Origin: Candidatus Stahliibacteriota bacterium
GTDB taxonomy: Bacteria; Hydrothermota; UBA3073
NCBI GenBank assembly: GCA_030627085.1
Contig: DAOUSS010000026.1
Coordinates: 1-11,987 of the forward strand
Direction: 5' to 3'
DNA: 11,987 nucleotides
Shown here: piece after piece, positions 6,022 to 11,987 of the stretch
How the letters are laid out: each line of letters begins with the position of its first letter
Position numbering within the stretch: position 1 is the stretch's first letter
Position numbers and translations under genes: made by a program
The notes under the pieces: model-generated
Database searches by the model: none
Seen by the model: the letters and a program-made list of their open reading frames with translations, nothing else
Told to the model about the DNA's origin: nothing

Positions 6022-8207
6022 TGTGCACCTCCCATCTCTTGTATTAATTTCCTGATCTCTAAATATGAATCAAGGTTGAACTTTGCTCTTGAAATACCAA
6101 AGCCCACTTTAATTGAATAAGCCCGCTCAGGCAGGACCTCAAAGACATCTTCATCCGTGAGGTCATCGCCTATCGCCAAAATAAAATCCCAGTTTCCTTT
6201 TGAAATCCAGTGCAATGCAACCCGCCCCTTGTTTATACCAGCATTTTTTATCTCAATTACTTTGCTTCCTTCTAAAACTCCAAGGTCAAGATTGGCAGTT
6301 AGATCTAAAAGGGCATCCTTTAACTCCCTCGCCCGAACTTGCGCCAATTCAGGGTCAGCCTTTCTATAGTGCCACACGAGGGAAAACTCCTTTTCTTCAA
6401 TAAAAGAACCTGGAGTCCTATCCACATAGAGTTCAAGGATTGGCCATATTTCTTCTTTCCAATCGTTTTGCAGGGGTTCTATGGTCTCCCAGTCTTTCCC
6501 CTTTTCTTTGAACCATGCACCGTGTTCAGCGATCAATCCCCCATTTAGGCTGCCAAACCAAGTCTCTAATGTTTCTTTGTCTCGTCCGCTTATAATTACT
6601 ACTTCATTTTTGGATTCTCCAGTAAGTGCTTCAAGAAGCCTTAAAAGATCTTTGCCAGGCTTTGCTTTTTCAGGTTTTTCGGCAAAAGGAATGAGCGTTC
6701 CGTCATAATCCAATAATAGCAGTCGCTTATTACTTCGATGATAATCATTAATTAACTTATCTTCCATTGTTTGTGTAAGTCTCTTTGCAGAGAGTTCCTG
6801 CTGAAATTTTTTGATATGGATCAACTTATCCATAAAATCTCTCGCCCATTGGATTACATTATAACGCTTAAGTCTCTTTTGCATAATAATGTTACAAGAA
6901 ATTTGTTCACTCTCTGACATCTTCAAAGCCTCTATTAACGCCTGTGAAACCTCCTGTTTATTGTTTGGATTCACAATGAGAGCCTCGCCAAGCTCCTTTG
7001 CTGCCCCAGTCATTTCGCTAAGGATTAAAACACCTTTGCCGTCGGCTTTGGTAGCAATAAATTCCTTGGCTATCAGATTCATCCCGTCCCTTACGGGTGT
7101 CACAAGGGCAACATCCGCAACGCAGTAAAGAGCAGCAAGGAGGTTATAAGATAAGGAACGGTACAGATACCACACGGGCAGCCAGCCAATAGTTCCATGC
7201 TTACCATTTATCCTGCCAACCAGTTCATCCACTTCCTTTTTGAGTAACATATAGGCCTCCACACCCGTTCGAGAAGGTACTGCAACCATAACAAGGGTTA
7301 CTTTTTCCTTGTATTCTGGATTCTCCTCCATAAATAGGTCAAATGCCTCAATGCGTTGAGGAATCCCTTTTGTGTAATCTAATCTATCGACAGATAAAAT
7401 TAGTTTACGGTTTCCCAATTTTTTTCGAATTCTGTTGATCTCTTTTTTCACTGGTGCATTGTATATTGCATTTGCAAATCTTTCGTAGTCTATTCCCATT
7501 GGAAAGGCATCTACCTGTACTCTACGGTTAGCAGAGGTAACCAGATTGAGGGTGTATTCATAACCCAAAAGACGACGAACGCTGCTTAAAAAATGACGCA
7601 CATAATCATATGTGTGAAATCCTATGAGATCTGCACCTAAAAGCCCATCCAAAATTTCCCTTCTCCATGGAAGCAAGCGGAATACTTCAAAAGAAGGAAA
7701 GGGTATGTGCAGAAAAAATCCTATTCTTGCATCGGGCAATTTTTCTCTTAAAAACATTGGAAGTAGCATTAGATGATAATCGTGTATCCAAATAACATCA
7801 TCAGGTTTGGCAATTTTTATAATCGCATTACAAAAGGATTTATTCACGTGAATGTAAGACGCCCAAAAATCCTGGTTATACACCGCATGGTGGGTAAAAT
7901 AGTGGAAAAGGGGCCAGATAGTTTTGTTAGAAAAACCATAATAATACATTCTAATGTCTCTTCTGGACAGAAAAATAGGATAGTTATTAAAATCGGTCAT
8001 CAACTTCTTTTCTATATTGTTTTTTTCTTTTCTGTCAATGTTATCCGCAGGAATACCACACCATCCTATCCATATACTATCGTACAATTGATAAAACGAG
8101 CTTAAACCCGTAGCCAAACCACCAACACTGCGACGAAAGTGCAATTTACCTTTTCTCTTTTCTATAGTTATCGGCAACCTATTTGAAACGATTATTAGTC
8201 TATCCAT
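6018..8207 (-). CDS. otsAB: Bifunctional trehalose-6-phosphate synthase/phosphatase (OtsA-OtsB fusion)
   Basis: One 729-residue cytoplasmic protein carries both steps of the OtsAB route: NDP-glucose plus glucose-6-phosphate to trehalose-6-phosphate, then removal of phosphate. Numbered from the ATG at 8207, the GT20 synthase half has VSNRLP (7-12), GGLATGL (29-35), HDYHL (142-146), HIPFPS (167-172), VDRLDYTKGIPQR (273-285, with the donor-binding Arg and Lys) and RDGMNLIAKEFIA (373-385). After a helical linker, the HAD-type phosphatase half has DYDGT (500-504, nucleophile and acid/base Asp), SGR (540-542), GINKG (657-661) and GDDLTDED (680-687). All expected catalytic residues are present, so both halves look active. 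A TTG at 8219 is in frame, but the ATG at 8207 has a GGTGA ribosome site and starts MDRLIIVSNRLP as usual for OtsA. The stop overlaps the next start by 4 bp. Confidence 0.95.
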   Translation of the reverse strand: MDRLIIVSNRLPITIEKRKGKLHFRRSVGGLATGLSSFYQLYDSIWIGWCGIPADNIDRKEKNNIEKKLMTDFNNYPIFLSRRDIRMYYYGFSNKTIWPLFHYFTHHAVYNQDFWASYIHVNKSFCNAIIKIAKPDDVIWIHDYHLMLLPMFLREKLPDARIGFFLHIPFPSFEVFRLLPWRREILDGLLGADLIGFHTYDYVRHFLSSVRRLLGYEYTLNLVTSANRRVQVDAFPMGIDYERFANAIYNAPVKKEINRIRKKLGNRKLILSVDRLDYTKGIPQRIEAFDLFMEENPEYKEKVTLVMVAVPSRTGVEAYMLLKKEVDELVGRINGKHGTIGWLPVWYLYRSLSYNLLAALYCVADVALVTPVRDGMNLIAKEFIATKADGKGVLILSEMTGAAKELGEALIVNPNNKQEVSQALIEALKMSESEQISCNIIMQKRLKRYNVIQWARDFMDKLIHIKKFQQELSAKRLTQTMEDKLINDYHRSNKRLLLLDYDGTLIPFAEKPEKAKPGKDLLRLLEALTGESKNEVVIISGRDKETLETWFGSLNGGLIAEHGAWFKEKGKDWETIEPLQNDWKEEIWPILELYVDRTPGSFIEEKEFSLVWHYRKADPELAQVRARELKDALLDLTANLDLGVLEGSKVIEIKNAGINKGRVALHWISKGNWDFILAIGDDLTDEDVFEVLPERAYSIKVGFGISRAKFNLDSYLEIRKLIQEMGGAQ

Positions 8208-8217
8208 AATTTCACCC
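8208..8217 (-). promoter_or_regulatory. Ribosome binding site that decides the otsAB start
   Basis: On the minus strand GGGTGAAATT directly precedes the ATG at 8207. GGTGA (8216-8212) matches the anti-Shine-Dalgarno sequence at a suitable distance. The alternative TTG four codons upstream has no such site, so the ATG is preferred. Confidence 0.6.
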
Positions 8218-8220
8218 AAT

Positions 8221-8249
8221 GGGCTTCGTCGTGAGCTCAGCCGAATGGT
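8221..8249 (+). repeat. Variant of a common dispersed motif (GGCTTCG...CTCAGCCGAA)
   Basis: GGGCTTCGTCGTGAGCTCAG followed by CCGAATGG resembles the GGCTTCGACAAGCTCAGCC-type intergenic motif that I recall from many unrelated bacterial genomes; the middle differs. It includes a perfect 8-bp palindrome, TGAGCTCA (8232-8239). It lies in the mscS-otsAB gap (8208-8312), where no convincing promoter or terminator was found. Confidence 0.4.
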
Positions 8250-8312
8250 TTTTTAAGCAAAGCTTTAAAATTTTTCCAGTTTAGAAATAACTTCTTAATA
8301 TAATCTCAGTCC

Positions 8313-9365
8313 TTATAATACTCCATTTTTCTTCTCTTCTTTCATATAAACTGTTCTTATGGGGAATGGAATTTCAATGCCTTCTTTCTTATAACGTTCG
8401 TGGAGTTTTTTTATAAATTCGTGTTTAATAGGATACTGGCTAACAAACTCCTTGCTGCGCAAAATTACCGTGAAGTCGATACTGAAATCGCCAAAAGTAT
8501 GATAACGAATAAATGGCTCGAATTCGGGAACCGCACCCTGAACCTCACGCATTACCTCCTTCGCGACCTCAATGGTTACCCTTTCAACTTTTCCGAGGTC
8601 GCTGTCGTAACTTACACCGACCTGCACGAGCACCGACATTTCTTGTACCGGTTGATAGTAGTTTGTGATAATGGTGGAGGCGAGTTTGGCGTTTGGAATG
8701 ACAACCATATTATTGGGGAGTACCCTGATGGTCGTATTTCGCCACGAAATATCTGTGACACAACCCTTCTCACCAGACTCCAGTTTTATGTAGTCTCCCG
8801 GTCTTACCTGTCTTGAGACGAGCACCTGAATCCCGGCAAATAGGTTGGATAATGTATCCTGAAGGGCAAGGGCAACGGCAAGACCACCTATTCCCAATGC
8901 TGTAATTAAAGGTGTAATCGAAATGCCAAGCGACTGAAGTATAATGAGTATGCCAATAGCAAAAACCACAAGTCTCGTCAGGTTCATAAATATTGTTGTT
9001 GAGGGTAAAACCCCCTTCGTCTTTTTGGAGTATAGACCAATGAAACCCGCAGTGATTCTCGCCAGGGCCATAGTTACCGAAAAGATAACTATAACCAGGA
9101 GAATCTTTTGAAGAAGACTCAACACGGTCGGATTTATCGGAATAAACGGGGTTGCAACATAAACACCGGCGAGCGTAAACCAGAGGATGGTAACGCCGCG
9201 AAGTCCCGAGATGATAATTTCGTCTCCCTCCCATCTCGTTCTGGCAGCAATTTTTCTAAGTTTAACAAGGATAATTCTTTCAAAGATTAATCCAACTAAA
9301 AATCCTCCCACGATCAGGCTTGTGGGCAAAATAAGTCCCTTGATTGTTAAAGATTCACTTTCCAT
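8313..9365 (-). CDS. MscS-family mechanosensitive ion channel
   Basis: This 350-residue inner-membrane channel opens under membrane tension and lets small solutes escape after osmotic downshock. Hydrophobic segments lie at about residues 11-33, 55-76, 83-107 and 129-149, before the pore-lining helix at about 153-182. That helix has the MscS pattern of alternating Gly and Ala: ALGIGGLAVALALQDTLSNL (156-175). It leads into the beta domain RPGDYIKL (188-195) with SWRNTTIRVLPNNMVVIPNA (207-226), and a cytoplasmic alpha/beta domain ending EIPFPIRTVY (331-340). The protein has one or two membrane helices more than E. coli MscS (286 residues), as in many family members. The ATG at 9365 has an excellent AAGGAGG site. 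It lies 105 bp upstream of otsAB on the same strand, so it may belong to the same transcript and would fit a trehalose-based osmotic response. Confidence 0.9.
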   Translation of the reverse strand: MESESLTIKGLILPTSLIVGGFLVGLIFERIILVKLRKIAARTRWEGDEIIISGLRGVTILWFTLAGVYVATPFIPINPTVLSLLQKILLVIVIFSVTMALARITAGFIGLYSKKTKGVLPSTTIFMNLTRLVVFAIGILIILQSLGISITPLITALGIGGLAVALALQDTLSNLFAGIQVLVSRQVRPGDYIKLESGEKGCVTDISWRNTTIRVLPNNMVVIPNAKLASTIITNYYQPVQEMSVLVQVGVSYDSDLGKVERVTIEVAKEVMREVQGAVPEFEPFIRYHTFGDFSIDFTVILRSKEFVSQYPIKHEFIKKLHERYKKEGIEIPFPIRTVYMKEEKKNGVL

Positions 9366-9415
9366 TTAGACCTCCTTAGAGTGAACGGTGTACTGTCAAA
9401 CAGAAACCAAATCGG

Positions 9416-9433
9416 ACGCAGATACACGCAGAT
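9416..9433. repeat. ACGCAGAT direct repeat
   Basis: ACGCAGAT occurs at 9416-9423 and again at 9426-9433, a period of 10 bp. Degenerate CGCAGAT-type strings like this are common intergenic filler in several bacterial phyla, as I recall. Confidence 0.5.
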
Positions 9434-9454
9434 TGGCACAGTAGTTGAAAACTC

Positions 9455-9475
9455 AAATCTAAAATCTAAAATCTA
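9455..9475. repeat. Period-7 tandem array (AAAATCT)
   Basis: Three units of AAAATCT (the first lacking one A) lie in a row, with TCT at 9458, 9465 and 9472. The array runs directly into the dispersed block at 9469-9512. It is one of three period-7 arrays in the window. Confidence 0.7.
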
Positions 9476-9512
9476 AATAGTCTGAGCCAGAAAAATGTCC
9501 AATCTACCGGCT
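9469..9512 (+). repeat. Dispersed block shared with 1157-1200
   Basis: AATCTAAATA, a variable middle and AAAAATGTCCAAT occur in the same order and orientation as at 1157-1200. The two copies lie in the spacers on either side of the mscS-trehalose gene block. Confidence 0.55.
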
Positions 9513-9533
9513 TACTTTTACGCTTCCTTTAGC

Positions 9534-9557
9534 TGTAGGGCAAAGCTTCAGCTTTGC
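9534..9557 (+). repeat. GTAG-type hairpin repeat, distant copy
   Basis: TGTAGG (9534-9539) is followed by a perfect 8-bp stem, GCAAAGCT (9540-9547) and AGCTTTGC (9550-9557), with loop TC. The 24-nt layout equals that of the hairpins at 72-95 and 126-149, but almost every stem base differs. Confidence 0.6.
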
Positions 9558-9603
9558 GATATCCAAATCGAATAACTGATAGCCTGCGGGCGATATATAG
9601 ACT

Positions 9604-9629
9604 GAAAAAGTAGCCTGTCCCCTTTTTTC
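9604..9629 (-). repeat. GGGGACAGGCT motif, possible REP/Y1-transposase remnant
   Basis: On the minus strand an A-run, GGGGACAGGCTAC and a T-run form a motif that I recall from many genomes near REP-associated Y1 transposases. No transposase is present in the window. Related GGGxTCAGGCT fragments lie at 1512-1566. Confidence 0.45.
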
Positions 9630-9679
9630 ACAATTCCCACGAAAAACGACAAGCGATTAAGCAAACCTGCTTTTACTTT

Positions 9680-9714
9680 ACATTTTACATTTTGCATTTT
9701 GCATTTTGATTTTT
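9680..9714. repeat. Period-7 tandem array (NCATTTT)
   Basis: Five 7-bp units lie in a row: ACATTTT, ACATTTT, GCATTTT, GCATTTT, GATTTTT. The array begins 10 bp past the sppA stop codon on the minus strand, much as the array at 2966-2993 begins directly after malG. Confidence 0.75.
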
Positions 9715-9724
9715 GATATGGTTA

Positions 9725-11971
9725 TTATCTCTCTTCCACCTCTATCCTGTATGGCATAATATACAGGTATTCCGAGGAAAGAAGTGACTTAAGCGAGGAA
9801 AGATATGTGTTTATACCAAATGACGGACCGAACTTAAATTCTCTCTTTGGTTTTGGATATATCACGACCTCTTTTTCCTTTATATCCGCCATCTTCTGTG
9901 CCTCTTTTAGCGCATCAAGCATCCCCCCTACATCGTCAATAAGAGCAAGTTCCTTTGCACTCACACCACTCCATATCCTTCCCTCTCCGATGGAGTGGAT
10001 ATACTCCTTTGTTGTGTCCCTTCCAGATGCAACTGCCTCTGTAAACCTGCCATACCACCACTCTACGGATTTCTTTATCTTCTCACGCTCATAATCATCC
10101 CATTTATGGATGTCGGAAAGTATATCTGCATGCTCTCCCAGTTTTATGATATCCCATGATATTCCTATCTTGTCATACAACCCCTTGAGAAGAAAACTTG
10201 CCCATATTACCCCTATTGAGCCTGTGATAGTTGAGTTGTCAGCGTATATCTTATCGCCGTATGTGGATATAAAGTATCCTCCGGAACCAGCAACACTACC
10301 CATAGAGACAATAACAGGTTTCTTCTCCCCTACATCTTTTAAGGCATTTGCGATCAGTTCCGATGCAAGGGCATCTCCACCTCCAGAGTTCACCCTGAAT
10401 ACCACTGCCTTTATTTTTTTGTCATTCTTTATTCCCTCAAGTATCTCTACCATATCGTCCGAGCCGATGTACCCCTGTGACGATTTACCCTGTATGATAT
10501 TTCCCTCCGCTACAACAAGTGCTATCTTTTCCTTATCTTCTCTCCATTTCCTGCTTACAACTCTCTCTACCTTAAACTTCTTTTTTCCTATACCAATTGG
10601 GCTAAATCCCTTTTTCCCTGTTTTGTTAATAAGAGAATCCACCTTGTCTTTGCTCCAGATAGCATCTACAATTCCTGTTTCTAACGCTTCTTCTCCATTA
10701 AAGAAGATTCCCTCGTCTACAAGTTTCTGAAGACTATCGGTTGATATACCTCTTGCTTTAGCAATCGTTTCAATTACAGGATAATAAACATCGCCGAGAT
10801 ATTTGGCAAACTGAAGACTGTCCTCTTCAGACATTTCTTTCCTCTCGAACGGCTCCGCAGCCGATTTAAATTTCCCTATTCTCTCTATTTGCGCCTCTAT
10901 TCCGAGTTTCTCCATTGTTCCCTTGAAATATATCCTCTTCGCCTGAACTCCCGGAATCCAGATCTCTCCTGCTGGATGGAGAAATAACGAATCTGCTACA
11001 GACGAAAGATAAAGGGAGCCAATTCCATAATAGGTTGAGTATGTATATATCTTCTTGCCCCTTGACTTGAAATCAAAAAGTGCGTCTCTTATCTCTTCCC
11101 ACTGACTCATATGCATCGAGGGTGCTTTTATCTCCAAGAATAGGCCTTTACAGGCATCGTCTTTTGAGAGTTTTTCTATCCTGTTAAGGAGCTTATAGAA
11201 TGGTGCATCTATCCTCTCAAAAATAAATCCACTTCTCTCAAGTTCCGGATAAGAACCCTTTATCCTGAGTTCCGCAAACGAGGGTCTGGGCTTCATAAAT
11301 GTAGGGTATCTCTCGTTTGAAAACACAATACCGGCATCATAACTATCGGTCTCGTCCATTTTACCATATTTACCACCCACTCCAAATTTGCCAAAAGAAA
11401 TGGAAACACCCGCCTTCCACATATCTTCGTTCCCATAACCCTCTATGAATATACCATCTACCGGCTCTATCTTTATACCCACTGTATAGTCAAGTGAATT
11501 GTCTTCCTTCCGGTAGTTTTCTATATCAAAGGTGAGCGTAACTCTGTCTGTTCCCGGTCTAATACCCACACCAGGAGAGAAAAGATATCTATCGTCAACC
11601 TTATCGCCTACAAACCCAACTGACAGAAACTTGTGTGGCCTTATAGTGGTTCCGATGCTATAACCCTTTGTGTTACCAAATTTGTATCCCAAACCCAAAT
11701 ATAGCCAGTCTTTTATTGGAAATCCACTTGTAAGAATAAAATCGCTTTTCTTACCTTTTACCATTGTCCCCAGTCCGATACTGCCCAGTGATAGACCGAT
11801 AGTATGGGATGTATCATCTCCGTGAAAACTTCCAAGGTATGAGAATTCAAGCCCCGGCGATATTGCAATCCCTGCCGGATTTACAAATGGAGAAAAGGAC
11901 CTCTCCACCGTTGCCACACTCCCATCGAAAAGGAGTGTCACCATACTCAAGAACAGAACATAACCCAACAT
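9725..11971 (-). CDS. sppA: Signal peptide peptidase SppA with N-terminal beta-barrel-like region
   Basis: This 748-residue protein is a serine protease of the SppA (67K, S49) family, which degrades leftover signal peptides and other membrane-associated peptides on the outer side of the inner membrane. Both tandem S49 domains are present. The first carries the catalytic lysine, K369 in GKFKSAAEPF; the second carries the nucleophile S563 in VAGSGGYFIST, preceded by VNSGGGDALASE (528-539). This matches the Lys/Ser pair of E. coli SppA at similar spacing. The N-terminus differs from the usual single membrane anchor: a signal peptide (about 1-20) leads into SFSPFVNPAGIAISPG and then about 200 residues of short alternating strands rich in Gly and aromatics, resembling an outer-membrane beta-barrel of the PorV/conserved-porin type. 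The peptidase part starts at about 230. The ATG at 11971 has an AAGGAGG ribosome site (11976-11982). The gene stands apart from mscS. Confidence 0.88.
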   Translation of the reverse strand: MLGYVLFLSMVTLLFDGSVATVERSFSPFVNPAGIAISPGLEFSYLGSFHGDDTSHTIGLSLGSIGLGTMVKGKKSDFILTSGFPIKDWLYLGLGYKFGNTKGYSIGTTIRPHKFLSVGFVGDKVDDRYLFSPGVGIRPGTDRVTLTFDIENYRKEDNSLDYTVGIKIEPVDGIFIEGYGNEDMWKAGVSISFGKFGVGGKYGKMDETDSYDAGIVFSNERYPTFMKPRPSFAELRIKGSYPELERSGFIFERIDAPFYKLLNRIEKLSKDDACKGLFLEIKAPSMHMSQWEEIRDALFDFKSRGKKIYTYSTYYGIGSLYLSSVADSLFLHPAGEIWIPGVQAKRIYFKGTMEKLGIEAQIERIGKFKSAAEPFERKEMSEEDSLQFAKYLGDVYYPVIETIAKARGISTDSLQKLVDEGIFFNGEEALETGIVDAIWSKDKVDSLINKTGKKGFSPIGIGKKKFKVERVVSRKWREDKEKIALVVAEGNIIQGKSSQGYIGSDDMVEILEGIKNDKKIKAVVFRVNSGGGDALASELIANALKDVGEKKPVIVSMGSVAGSGGYFISTYGDKIYADNSTITGSIGVIWASFLLKGLYDKIGISWDIIKLGEHADILSDIHKWDDYEREKIKKSVEWWYGRFTEAVASGRDTTKEYIHSIGEGRIWSGVSAKELALIDDVGGMLDALKEAQKMADIKEKEVVIYPKPKREFKFGPSFGINTYLSSLKSLLSSEYLYIMPYRIEVEER

Positions 11972-11987
11972 AAAACCTCCTTTTTGG
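11972..11987 (-). promoter_or_regulatory. sppA ribosome binding site
   Basis: On the minus strand AAGGAGG (11982-11976) lies four bases before the ATG at 11971. It confirms the start and shows the gene is complete. The promoter must lie outside the window. Confidence 0.8.

Larger units (their letters stand above)
9366..9724. other. 359-bp repeat-rich spacer between sppA and mscS
   Basis: No gene is supported here. The spacer contains the mscS ribosome site (9371-9378), an ACGCAGAT direct repeat of period 10 (9416-9433), a period-7 array (9455-9475), the block shared with 1157-1200 (9469-9512), a GTAG-type hairpin (9534-9557), a GGGGACAGGCT motif (9604-9629) and a second period-7 array (9680-9714). 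A short inverted repeat, AAGCA/TGCTT (9659-9672), has no T-tract. No clear promoter for mscS was recognised. Confidence 0.7.

Noticed and set aside
8208..8219. TTG start four codons upstream for otsAB
   Set aside because: The ATG at 8207 has a GGTGA ribosome site and gives the usual OtsA start MDRLIIVSNRLP.
8251..8271. AT-rich inverted repeat after mscS as an intrinsic terminator
   Set aside because: Only four G/C-containing pairs with a bulge and no T-run after it on the minus strand.
8208..8312. Promoter for otsAB in the gap after mscS
   Set aside because: Several TATATT/TTATAA-like strings exist in this AT-rich stretch but none has a matching -35 at proper spacing.
8400..8816. Plus-strand 138-residue open frame
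   Set aside because: It lies opposite the mscS beta and C-terminal domains and shows no family features.
9659..9672. AAGCA/TGCTT hairpin after sppA as a terminator
   Set aside because: The stem is only 5 bp and no T-tract follows directly on the minus strand.
10110..10730. Plus-strand 206-residue open frame
   Set aside because: It lies wholly opposite sppA, whose protein has clear family motifs, and its own translation is Ser/Pro/Ile-rich with no recognisable domain.

Overview
The window is a stretch of AT-leaning bacterial chromosome with eight complete protein genes, all on the minus strand, so transcription runs from high to low coordinates. Most genes have strong AGGAGG-like ribosome binding sites. 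One encoded protein has a lipoprotein signal, and another appears to combine an outer-membrane-type beta-barrel with a periplasmic protease, which suggests a diderm (Gram-negative-type) bacterium. Between the genes lie many short hairpin repeats, period-7 arrays and degenerate dispersed repeats. These, with the gene content, recall uncultured lineages of the FCB/WOR-3 kind, but that placement is an impression and nothing in the window proves it. No tRNA, rRNA, CRISPR array or intact mobile element was seen.

In order of transcription the window holds: (1) an SppA-family signal peptide peptidase with an unusual beta-rich N-terminal region (9725-11971); (2) a 359-bp spacer full of repeats; (3) an MscS-type mechanosensitive channel (8313-9365); (4) a trehalose cluster, consisting of a fused OtsA-OtsB trehalose-6-phosphate synthase/phosphatase (6018-8207), a sugar-binding lipoprotein (4744-6021), two MalF/MalG-type permeases (3888-4751 and 2996-3823) and a TreT-type trehalose glycosyltransferring synthase (1597-2808); (5) a 549-bp spacer of hairpins and repeat fragments (1048-1596); (6) a hypothetical protein with a four-cysteine N-terminal motif (304-1047); (7) a 303-bp tail of tandem and inverted repeats.

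The trehalose cluster is the functional core. otsAB overlaps the binding-protein gene by 4 bp (ATGA), and that gene overlaps malF by 8 bp, so these three are almost certainly co-transcribed. malG follows after 64 bp and treT after a further 187 bp. The order binding protein, MalF, MalG, TreT is the order remembered for the Thermococcus trehalose/maltose operon. Here a complete OtsAB route is added in front, and no ATP-binding subunit is present. With MscS immediately upstream, the simplest reading is a compatible-solute module: make trehalose by two routes, recapture or import it, and relieve osmotic pressure through MscS. That joint role is inference.

The non-coding DNA is distinctive. Two families of small hairpins occur in several copies whose stems differ while base pairing is kept. 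There are three separate arrays of AT-rich 7-bp units, fragments resembling motifs often seen around REP/Y1-transposase elements, and a block shared by the spacers on either side of the mscS-trehalose region.
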